6,470 bases of DNA. Origin: Deltaproteobacteria bacterium (GTDB taxonomy: Bacteria; Desulfobacterota; Desulfobulbia; Desulfobulbales; UBA5123). The stretch's first letter is position 1. Every line of letters begins with the position of its first letter. This document shows positions 1 through 6,032 of this stretch, one piece after another. Under the pieces are notes generated by a model, which saw only the letters and a list, made by a program, of their open reading frames with translations, did no database searches and was not told where the DNA came from. A program made the translations under genes and the position numbers. The DNA is taken from positions 1 to 6,470 of the forward strand of contig JAJYKH010000160.1 in assembly GCA_021788685.1 (NCBI GenBank). The letters are read 5' to 3'.

Positions 1-2349
1 CACCTGCGGAGGTCCAGGTTGGGGCTGGGCAGGGGCGGGCGGCGGCTGGCGCGGAGACCAGGGCAGGACCTCGGGTTGGGGCTGGGCTTGGGCCGGGGGC
101 TGGGACTGGACCTGGGGCTGGGGCTGCGGCTGGGGCTGCGGCTGGGACTTGGAATGGGGCTCGGCCTTGGACTGGGGCTTTCCGGCCAACTCGCTCCGCA
201 TCTCCGACATCTTTTCCTTGAATGTCTTGAAATACTGCTGCAGAACGTCTTCCGACTCGATCACATAGGGAGTGATCATCACCAGCAGCTCGGTCTTGGT
301 GGAATTCTGGTTGTGGGATTTGAAGGCATAGCCGAGCACCGGGATGTCCTTGAGGAACGGGATGCCGGTGTCTTGCACGCTGCTGTCCTTACTGATCAAG
401 CCGCCGATCATGATCGACTGGCCATCCTTCACCGCGAGCTTGGTCTTGAGCTCGCGGTTGAAGATCTCGGGCGAGCCGGCGACCCCTGTTGCCCCCACGT
501 TGCTCACCTGCTGATCGACTTCGAGGGTGATAATGCCGTTGAAATTGATCCTTGGCGTGACATTGAGGATGACGCCGGTATCCTTGTACTGGATGGAACT
601 GGCCAAGGTGGTCTGATTGGCCGCTGTGGCCGATTCCGCCGAGGTGATGGTATTCGTGACGATGGGCACCTGGTTCCCGACGTTGATGCTGGCCGGCTCG
701 TTGTTCAGGACCAGGATCTGGGGCGACGACAGGATGGAAACATGTGTATTGTCGGCCAGGGCATTGATCAAGGCCCTGACATCGTTGGTCCCGGTAAAAA
801 GGGTGTAGCTCAGGCCTTGAAGCTGAGGTAATCCGGTGGCCGGGTTGACGTATCCGGTGGTGGTAATATTGGCACTTCTGATCAACTGGCTGTAATCGGT
901 GCCATTAATGGTGGCGCCATTCTGGAGGGCCCATTCCACCCCGAAGTTGAGCTTGTCGGTGAGCGTCACCTCCGCCACCATGACCTCGATGAGCACCTGC
1001 CTCGGCATGGTGTCCAGCCGTTCCAACAGCTTGACAATCCGGCGGTAGTCCGCGGGCATGGCCCGAATCAGGATGATATTGCGGTCGTCATCCGCGATGA
1101 GGATGGGGCCGCCGGCAAGCTGGACGGTGGAGAGGGGCTTCTTCTCTGTCTTGCCCGCAGTCTGGCCGGTAGCCCCCGGCTTCGTCGCCTGGGCCTGGGG
1201 CCCGCCCGGCAAGGTCGGCCGTTTTTTTTCCTTTGCCTGGCCGGGCTGCTCGCTCAGGACGTTGTTCACCAACTGGGCAAGGTCCGAAGCGACACTGTTG
1301 CGGACCGAGTAAAAAAAGACATTGTCCTTGCCCCCGGCGGGCGTCACATCAAGCTCCTCGATCCACTTCTGGACATTGTCCATGAGGTAGTCGCTCTTGC
1401 TGATGAGGAGCAGCGAGTTGACCCGCTCGAGCGGGAGAACGGTGATGCTGTCAAATCCCTTTTCCCCCCCCTTGTTGAGGTGCATGGCGCTCAGGATTTG
1501 CGTCAGGTCGTCGTTCAGGTCGAAGAGGGGGGTGTTTTCAATTCGCACCAGCCGCATGGAGAGATTGGTCAGGGGCGACACGTCGAGATAGGAGAGGATC
1601 TGGACGATGTCGGCGACCATCGTCTCGAAATCGCTGATGATGAGCACGTTCTGGTCGGCCAGGTTGTAGGTGAGGCCCTGTTCGGAGAGATACGGCGTGA
1701 TGAGATCGAGGGCCTCGGCAGAGGAGAGGTACATGAGGGGCACCACCTGCATGACCACCTTGGACGAGTGCCCCAGCTTGTCGACCTGCGTAGGGGAGTA
1801 AACCTTCTGCACCCCGGGGTTCGCGGTTGGATAGATGTAGTAGCGATCGCCTTCGGGAACGATATCCAGGCCGTTGATGTTGAGGAGCTTCCGGAAGACG
1901 GCGAGCAGCTCGCTTTTGGGGATGGGCTTGGAGGTGCGGATGTTGACCACCCCTTTGACCCGGGGATCGATGATGTAGTCGAGGTTCAGGGTTTCGCCGA
2001 TCACCCGGATCACTTCATAAATATCGGCGTTGTCGAAGTTGAGGAGGATTCCCTCCGTGGTCTTTTCCTTGGGCGCCGCCTTCTCCGGGCTGATCTTCTC
2101 GAGCAGGGGGTTATGCCCGTCCGGCTTGGCCGATAGGACTTTCACCCGCGGCCCCTTCGGGGTGGCCTCTTCTTCTGCCGGCATTCCGCCCTCGACCGGG
2201 GCGGGCCTGGCCTCCTTCATCTTCGCGACCTGCTCGTTGATCTCCGCCAAATCGGCCCACGTCCTGGTCCCTTCGGTTTTCCGCGCGCACCCCCAGGTCA
2301 GCAGCATGGCGATGGCTGCCAACCCGGCAACGAGTCGTCTCGCTCGCAT
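1..2349 (-). CDS. gspD: Type II secretion secretin GspD, outer-membrane channel (3' end beyond window)
   Basis: Secretin that forms the multimeric outer-membrane pore through which folded exoproteins leave. The frame runs 783 codons from ATG 2349 to base 1 with no stop, so the protein is partial and already longer than the usual 650-750 residues. Residues 1-20 are a signal peptide (RR, then a hydrophobic stretch) ending TWG before Cys21, a weak lipobox. Residues 24-100 form a charged spacer. N0 lies at about 101-172 (NFDNADIYEVIRVIGE), N1 at 197-260, N2 at 264-338 and N3 at 342-450; N3 carries a disordered insert at 366-405. The secretin core spans about 450-702, with SILSSPQILVLNNEPA, VGNQVPI, MIGGLIS, the signature GIPFLKDIPVLGYAFKS (662-678) and ELLVMITPYVI. 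A Gln/Pro-rich tail starts near 724. It follows the GspC-like gene by 49 bases. PilQ is the main alternative, but neighbouring gspK and gspI favour GspD. Confidence 0.96.
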   Translation of the reverse strand, partial: MRARRLVAGLAAIAMLLTWGCARKTEGTRTWADLAEINEQVAKMKEARPAPVEGGMPAEEEATPKGPRVKVLSAKPDGHNPLLEKISPEKAAPKEKTTEGILLNFDNADIYEVIRVIGETLNLDYIIDPRVKGVVNIRTSKPIPKSELLAVFRKLLNINGLDIVPEGDRYYIYPTANPGVQKVYSPTQVDKLGHSSKVVMQVVPLMYLSSAEALDLITPYLSEQGLTYNLADQNVLIISDFETMVADIVQILSYLDVSPLTNLSMRLVRIENTPLFDLNDDLTQILSAMHLNKGGEKGFDSITVLPLERVNSLLLISKSDYLMDNVQKWIEELDVTPAGGKDNVFFYSVRNSVASDLAQLVNNVLSEQPGQAKEKKRPTLPGGPQAQATKPGATGQTAGKTEKKPLSTVQLAGGPILIADDDRNIILIRAMPADYRRIVKLLERLDTMPRQVLIEVMVAEVTLTDKLNFGVEWALQNGATINGTDYSQLIRSANITTTGYVNPATGLPQLQGLSYTLFTGTNDVRALINALADNTHVSILSSPQILVLNNEPASINVGNQVPIVTNTITSAESATAANQTTLASSIQYKDTGVILNVTPRINFNGIITLEVDQQVSNVGATGVAGSPEIFNRELKTKLAVKDGQSIMIGGLISKDSSVQDTGIPFLKDIPVLGYAFKSHNQNSTKTELLVMITPYVIESEDVLQQYFKTFKEKMSEMRSELAGKPQSKAEPHSKSQPQPQPQPQPQVQSQPPAQAQPQPEVLPWSPRQPPPAPAQPQPGPPQV
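72..179. repeat. Degenerate hexanucleotide tandem repeat (GGGGCT-like, 18 units) coding the GspD tail
   Basis: On the plus strand, bases 72-179 divide into eighteen 6-base units close to GGGGCT, with variants such as GCGGCT, GGGACT and GGGCTT. Within this, a 12-base unit GGGGCTGCGGCT is repeated perfectly at 120-131 and 132-143. The period is a multiple of three. Read in the gspD frame on the minus strand, it gives alternating dipeptides, mostly Gln-Pro with some Lys/Glu/His and Ser/Ala. Copy-number change would therefore lengthen or shorten the tail without a frameshift. The tail is predicted to be disordered and lies after the secretin core. Confidence 0.85.
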
Positions 2350-2398
2350 AGATCTCCTCTCTCCTCAAAAGAAACCCTTCCCCCCCGGGAATGGCCGT
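2350..2398 (-). other. Short gspC-gspD spacer with no terminator
   Basis: These 49 bases hold a run of seven G on the minus strand (2386-2380), a purine-rich stretch and the tandem ribosome site for gspD. No stem-loop followed by a T run is visible, so gspC and gspD are probably on one transcript. Confidence 0.6.
2354..2366 (-). promoter_or_regulatory. Tandem Shine-Dalgarno sequences before gspD
   Basis: Two copies of GAGGAG lie in a row on the minus strand, at 2366-2361 and 2359-2354. They leave 11 and 4 bases before the ATG at 2349. Each spacing is slightly off the usual 5-9 bases, so which copy is used is unclear. They support the ATG at 2349, which is also the start that gives a proper signal peptide. 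Confidence 0.7.
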
Positions 2399-3262
2399 TT
2401 ATCCCCCCGACTGCTCCACTTGTGGAATTCCGGGGATGATGACGGGAGAACCGCCATGGATCACGGTGCCAGGCGGCGGTGGTGATGACATGGGTGGCGG
2501 CGGCACGGGCGTTGGCATCATGGGCTGCGGCCTCGGAATCGACTGCGGCAGTGCTGCCGGCCCGATCATCGCGGCCGGCCTTCCCGGCTCAGGGCCGCGC
2601 ACCGGCTGAACCCGGCCGGCCGGCCCCGCCTGCCGCGGAGTGACCACCCGCTCCTGACCGCCCTGCGGCTGTGGCCGGCGCCCCGCCGGCAGCGTTGGCG
2701 GCGGCTTCCGCTCCTTCGCCACATCGAGGAGCTTCTCCATGCTCCGGCCGTTTTTCTTGAAAACGATCCGGTCGGGCAGCACCTCGGCAACGGTGTACCC
2801 TCCGAAGGTTTCGCCGGGGGCGAGCTCGATGTGCTTGCTCTGGCTCGCGCCGGCCTGCGCTCCCGCCATGTCCGGCCGCCCTCTGATCACGAACCGCTGC
2901 GGCTGCTGGCCAATGCTCTTTTCCGTGTAGGCGACAACGCCGATTCGCCGCTTGCCGCTGATGACGGAGCCCACATACGTGGCGTCGTCGAGGGTCGTGT
3001 CGGCAACCGCTGCTGCTTCCCCGTTCTTTTCATCGACGAGGGAGCGGGCCTCGTTGAAGACGTATCCCTGGTTCAGGTCCGGTAATCGGCCCGGCACCGG
3101 CGGGTAGAAACCGGGATCTTTTCTGTCGGCCAACGGAAGGCGGGCCGATGTTTTTTCCGTCTTTTGGACTGCAGGCTGCTCCTCCGGCCGGGACGAAACC
3201 ATGCTCCCGACCAGAAGGAGGAGGGAAAGGAGCAGCCCTAGCAATAAAAATATTCTCGGCAT
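2399..3262 (-). CDS. gspC: GspC-like T2SS inner-membrane protein (HR domain, proline-rich tail)
   Basis: A 287-residue bitopic protein expected to link the inner-membrane platform (GspL/GspM) to the N0 domain of the GspD channel. Residues 4-23 are one very hydrophobic segment with no cysteine, so it is probably a membrane anchor. Residues 24-90 form a linker. About 92-181 resembles the HR domain of GspC and the beta-domain of PilP: YVGSVISGKRRIGVVAY, a Phe-Val-Ile-Arg-Gly strand, then VAEVLPDRIVFKKNGRSMEKL. From about 186 to the end it is rich in Pro, Arg, Gln and Gly, including PVPPPPMSSPPPPG. No PDZ domain or coiled coil follows the HR domain, unlike classical GspC proteins. It starts 33 bases after gspM and lies just before gspD. 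No clear Shine-Dalgarno is seen before the ATG, but the next Met (21) would lose the anchor. PilP of a type IV pilus is the alternative; the gspC symbol is by domain and position, not close identity. Confidence 0.8.
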   Translation of the reverse strand: MPRIFLLLGLLLSLLLLVGSMVSSRPEEQPAVQKTEKTSARLPLADRKDPGFYPPVPGRLPDLNQGYVFNEARSLVDEKNGEAAAVADTTLDDATYVGSVISGKRRIGVVAYTEKSIGQQPQRFVIRGRPDMAGAQAGASQSKHIELAPGETFGGYTVAEVLPDRIVFKKNGRSMEKLLDVAKERKPPPTLPAGRRPQPQGGQERVVTPRQAGPAGRVQPVRGPEPGRPAAMIGPAALPQSIPRPQPMMPTPVPPPPMSSPPPPGTVIHGGSPVIIPGIPQVEQSGG

Positions 3263-3295
3263 TTTATCTGTTCGATTATGGCTGATTGGCTGCCG

Positions 3296-3856
3296 TCAGG
3301 CAAGTTTATAATATCCTTTGAAATCGATAAAAATCTTTACCTCGTTCTGGAATGGCTTGAGAGTGAAGCCCTCGACCAGAAACAGTTGCCGCGACCGGTA
3401 CAGATTGGCCAGGAACGCGACAAATTGGTTCAAGGTTCCCCCGGAGCGGACCTTGATCGAGATCTCGCCGAAAGCCTTGCCTTTGGCATCGCCGTTCGGC
3501 ATGGGCCGCAGCGATTCCGGCTCGAGCCCGGCCCTGACCAGCTGCTGCTGGATCATGATCTGCATGGCGGAGGCGATCTCCTCTTCGGAGCTGCCGGTGA
3601 AGAGAACATCCTCGAACGCCTTCTTCCGCCGCTCAAGGGCGGCCACCCGGCTGCGCAGCTCCGGGAGCTGGCCGAGAGAGGCCTGTTGACGTGCCAACAG
3701 CTCCTGCCGGGCATGGATGGCTTCCTTTTTATTTTCGTAGAAGCCATACCCGAGACGGAGGAGATTGAGCCCCACCAGGAAGGCGGCAACACCGATCAGC
3801 AGCGGCCTGGTGCCGAGCCGCTCTTTGAGGTTCTTGAGATCGGGCAGGCGGATCAT
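3296..3856 (-). CDS. gspM: GspM-like T2SS inner-membrane platform protein (PilO-type fold)
   Basis: A 186-residue bitopic protein, about the usual GspM size, expected to pair with GspL in the inner-membrane platform. The order is a short cytoplasmic start (MIRLPDLKNLKERLG), a membrane segment at about 18-39, a coiled coil at about 41-82 rich in Glu, Arg, Gln and Leu, then a periplasmic alpha/beta domain (about 86-182) with strands such as EISIKVRSGG, LFLVEGFTLKP and EVKIFIDFKGYYKLA. This is the GspM/PilO ferredoxin-like layout. The same frame is open for 228 codons upstream, to 4540, but that stretch lies over gspL and reads as low-complexity. The real start is the ATG at 3856, which overlaps the gspL stop as ATGA and has a Shine-Dalgarno at good spacing. 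Primary sequence is weakly conserved in this family, so the call rests on layout and position. Confidence 0.85.
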   Translation of the reverse strand: MIRLPDLKNLKERLGTRPLLIGVAAFLVGLNLLRLGYGFYENKKEAIHARQELLARQQASLGQLPELRSRVAALERRKKAFEDVLFTGSSEEEIASAMQIMIQQQLVRAGLEPESLRPMPNGDAKGKAFGEISIKVRSGGTLNQFVAFLANLYRSRQLFLVEGFTLKPFQNEVKIFIDFKGYYKLA

Positions 3857-4998
3857 CGCGTATTCACCTCCACGTCGAAGTAGGTCTGGTTCTGGCGGCG
3901 GTTGGTCGATTTCAGCTTGGTGTCCCCCATTTTCTGGAGGCTGGCGGTGAGAGCGCCGATATCCTGCGTGTATCCCTGCATGCTGATCGCCCTGATGTTG
4001 GGGTCCATCCGCATTTGATCCAGGTAGGAATTGCGCGGCAGCTCCCGGGTCAACCGCTGGAGAAAACCGATCAGGTCCGGATTTTTCCCCAGGGCATCGA
4101 TCCGCTTCGTATACGCGACCAGTTTCTGTTCCCGGTCCTGCAGCAGCTTGAGCTCCTTGATCTGCGGCTGGATGGCGCTGATCTCGCTTTCCACCCGGTT
4201 TTCGGCCGCCCGCAGGTGATAGATCTTGACTCCGCCCAGGCCGAGCAGCGCCGCAATGTTCAGAGCCACCAAGGCGGCGATCGCCATTTTGAGATAGTCG
4301 GGCCTGCGGTAGGAGGCCGGCAGCAGGTTGAACTCCTTGAGCAGCGGCTGGTCCGAAAGGAGGGAGGCGGCGTCGAGGAACCGCCCCTCCCCGGGCTGCG
4401 TCGCGTAGATGGCCTCGGTCGCGCAGACTTCGGCCAGTCGCTCGATCTCCGGTTCCGTGCTGCTCAGCAGCCGCTGCTCCAGGCGTCCGCCGGCAAAAAC
4501 CAGCACCTTGGCGAACCGGCCGGGAAGGACCAGTGCCCACCGGGCCCGGTGCGAATCCCGCCCCACGTAGCGCTGATGCTCCGGGAAGAGGCCGGTCACC
4601 TGGAAACCGCTCCTGAACAGGTCCTGCAGGTATCCTTCCAGGGGCTCGCGCCGGGCGGCATACAGGTGCACGAGGTAATCATCCTTCCGCCGGTGGACCT
4701 CGAAACCGGAAAGGGGTCCCTCCTCCGGGAAAGGCGTGACCATGCCCACCTGGTAGCCGATCGCCTCCTTCAGGTCGGGGGTCTTGAGCGGCAGCTCGAT
4801 GGCTTTGTAGAAAAGCAGCTCTTCGGCCACGAACACGGCCACCCGGTTGCCCGGGAGGCCCGCCGTTTTGAGAAAGGCCCGCAGGCGGCTGCCGAGGGCA
4901 ACCTCCTGGCCAGCCTCCAGCGGCACGGTGTCGCCCCCCCGCGGATGCCAGAACGTGAGGCGGTCTTTTTCGACAAGAACCTGGATATCGTTCTTCAT
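3853..4998 (-). CDS. gspL: GspL-like T2SS inner-membrane platform protein
   Basis: A 381-residue bitopic protein, close to the usual 380-400 for GspL. In this family the cytoplasmic part docks the ATPase GspE and the periplasmic part pairs with GspM. Residues 1-236 form an actin-like/PilM-like cytoplasmic region, with AVFVAEELLFYKAIELPLKTPDLKEAIGYQ-type sequence at about 54-83 (written here in part: Lys65, Pro70, Lys76, Gly81) and KEFNLLP at 221-227 before the membrane. One membrane segment spans about 237-256 (AIAALVALNIAALLGLGG). A coiled coil at about 262-300 is followed by a PilN-like alpha/beta domain (about 316-379), ending FDVEVNTR. The start overlaps the gspK stop as ATGA, and the end overlaps the gspM start in the same way, so the three are probably translationally coupled. 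A split PilM plus PilN pair would look similar, but here both halves are in one protein, which is the GspL arrangement. Confidence 0.9.
   Translation of the reverse strand: MKNDIQVLVEKDRLTFWHPRGGDTVPLEAGQEVALGSRLRAFLKTAGLPGNRVAVFVAEELLFYKAIELPLKTPDLKEAIGYQVGMVTPFPEEGPLSGFEVHRRKDDYLVHLYAARREPLEGYLQDLFRSGFQVTGLFPEHQRYVGRDSHRARWALVLPGRFAKVLVFAGGRLEQRLLSSTEPEIERLAEVCATEAIYATQPGEGRFLDAASLLSDQPLLKEFNLLPASYRRPDYLKMAIAALVALNIAALLGLGGVKIYHLRAAENRVESEISAIQPQIKELKLLQDREQKLVAYTKRIDALGKNPDLIGFLQRLTRELPRNSYLDQMRMDPNIRAISMQGYTQDIGALTASLQKMGDTKLKSTNRRQNQTYFDVEVNTR
3865..3870 (-). promoter_or_regulatory. Ribosome binding site that fixes the gspM start
   Basis: GAGGTG lies 8 bases before the ATG at 3856, inside the last codons of gspL. 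It decides between this start and the much longer upstream extension of the same frame. Confidence 0.7.
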
Positions 4999-6032
4999 AT
5001 GGATTCCTCCTTCCAGGAGAGGTATTGGACCGTATTCCCCGTGACCTTGACCAGCGTCCTCGTTCTGATGCCAGGACGCTTCCGCGCTTCTTCCCCTTCC
5101 TCCCCCTTCTCCTCCTTGGCGCCGGCGAAGCCGGTCGCCTCGATGGAATAGTAGGACTCGCCGCGCATGCCCTGCAAGAAGCTGTTCTGCGCCGACCCGA
5201 AGCTCAGGTAATTGGCGAATATGGCAAAGCGGTCGCCCAGGATTTCCATGGCATTGGCCTGGTTGAGGGTGCCGTAGAGCTCCTGGGCCTCCCGGTAGGC
5301 CTTTTCCCGGTCCTGATCGCCATCCACCAGGAAATCGAGCATGGCGGGGGTGAGGCTGTTGAAATCGATTTTCCCGCCGGGGTTGTGGACAGTGAAGACA
5401 TCCTCCGGCACCACCCGCCCCCGCAGGGCGTCGGCCCCCCGGACCAGCATGATCTCGGAGGGGTCTTCGATGGGGCCGTTCCGGGCCACGTACGGATCGT
5501 CCAGCTTCTGGTAGTATTCCGATTCGGCGCCATTCATCCGGACCAGGTCATCGGCGTCGCGCCAGTCCTGCAGGGAATCGGTCAGAATGTCGATCTGCTT
5601 CTCGTCGAGGCCCTCGTGCTTTAAAAACAGCTTCAGCAGCTCGATGGGGGTGGTATTCAGGTCGATTTTGCCGGATTCGCCCACCGCCTGGTACTGGACG
5701 GTGCCGGTGGGCAGCTCGGCCTCGTAGAGATGTCCTGCCAAAAACGGCTCATCCTTTCCGGTCTCGGTCGCCAGGGGCTTGTCCCCCATCAGCCAGAACA
5801 GGCAGGCGTTGACCCCGGCCTCCGCCAGGAACGCGGACACGGCCCGCTCCTTCCCGTTGGCGGCGATCCGGAGCTCGGCCCGAACCTGCATGATGAGCTC
5901 CGAGGCCAGAAAGCTGACCATGAGCACCACCATGATCACCACCAGGAGCGCCACTCCCCGCTCGGCCTCCTTGCCGCGGCGGGGCACCCGCTGGAAAGGG
6001 CGGGGAATTGTCAGGATCCGGGCGCTATTCAT
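4995..6032 (-). CDS. gspK: GspK, large minor pseudopilin at the pseudopilus tip
   Basis: A 345-residue minor pseudopilin expected to cap the T2SS pseudopilus with GspI and GspJ after cleavage by the prepilin peptidase. The leader is 26 residues, ending AERG; cleavage before Val27 leaves VALLVVIMVVLMVSFLASEL as the N-terminal helix. Position 5 of the mature protein is Val rather than Glu, which is typical of GspK. SAFLAEAGVNACLFWL (66-81) continues the helix region. The large globular domain carries GKIDLNTTPIELL (121-133), DWRDADD (156-162), GAESEYY (168-174), YVARNGPI (181-188), DPSEIMLVRGAD (190-201) and a second KIDFNSLTPAMLDFL (221-235). A charged loop rich in Glu and Lys lies at 306-320. 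The start overlaps the upstream pseudopilin gene by 8 bases; no strong ribosome site is seen there. This is the most clearly recognised gene besides gspD. Confidence 0.95.
   Translation of the reverse strand: MNSARILTIPRPFQRVPRRGKEAERGVALLVVIMVVLMVSFLASELIMQVRAELRIAANGKERAVSAFLAEAGVNACLFWLMGDKPLATETGKDEPFLAGHLYEAELPTGTVQYQAVGESGKIDLNTTPIELLKLFLKHEGLDEKQIDILTDSLQDWRDADDLVRMNGAESEYYQKLDDPYVARNGPIEDPSEIMLVRGADALRGRVVPEDVFTVHNPGGKIDFNSLTPAMLDFLVDGDQDREKAYREAQELYGTLNQANAMEILGDRFAIFANYLSFGSAQNSFLQGMRGESYYSIEATGFAGAKEEKGEEGEEARKRPGIRTRTLVKVTGNTVQYLSWKEESI
5006..5012 (-). promoter_or_regulatory. Strong Shine-Dalgarno for gspL inside the gspK 3' end
   Basis: A perfect AAGGAGG lies 7 bases before the gspL ATG at 4998. 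It also codes the Lys-Glu of the GspK C-terminus (WKEESI). It supports independent initiation of gspL as well as coupling through the ATGA overlap. Confidence 0.85.

Noticed and set aside
19..831. A 270-codon plus-strand frame beginning with Gly-Leu repeats.
   Set aside because: The Gly-Leu repeats are the reverse reading of the GspD Gln/Pro tail, and the rest is antisense to the secretin core.
1..2349. Type IV pilus secretin PilQ as the identity of the last gene.
   Set aside because: The N0-N1-N2-N3 domain set and the neighbouring gspK and gspI genes fit T2SS; no AMIN domains are seen at the N-terminus as in typical PilQ.
2111..2368. A minus-strand frame of 85 codons starting at a TTG just before gspD.
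   Set aside because: It is the +1 shadow of the gspD 5' end; the gspD frame gives a signal peptide and N0 domain, this one gives Arg/Gly-rich sequence.
2571..2640. A GGCCGG-rich palindromic stretch that could look like a regulatory site or recombination site.
   Set aside because: It lies inside the Pro/Arg/Gly-coding tail of the GspC-like gene, and GC-rich codons for those residues explain it.
3857..4540. A 228-codon N-terminal extension in the gspM frame.
   Set aside because: It overlaps gspL in another frame, is Arg/Gly/Ala-rich low-complexity sequence, and the ATG at 3856 has both a ribosome site and the ATGA overlap.
4015..5151. A 378-codon open frame on the plus strand opposite gspL and the end of gspK.
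   Set aside because: It is antisense to well-recognised genes, its protein is low in recognisable motifs, and long antisense open frames are expected in GC-rich coding DNA.
5025..5624. A 199-codon plus-strand frame opposite gspK.
   Set aside because: It is antisense to the conserved GspK globular domain and has no start context or motif of its own.
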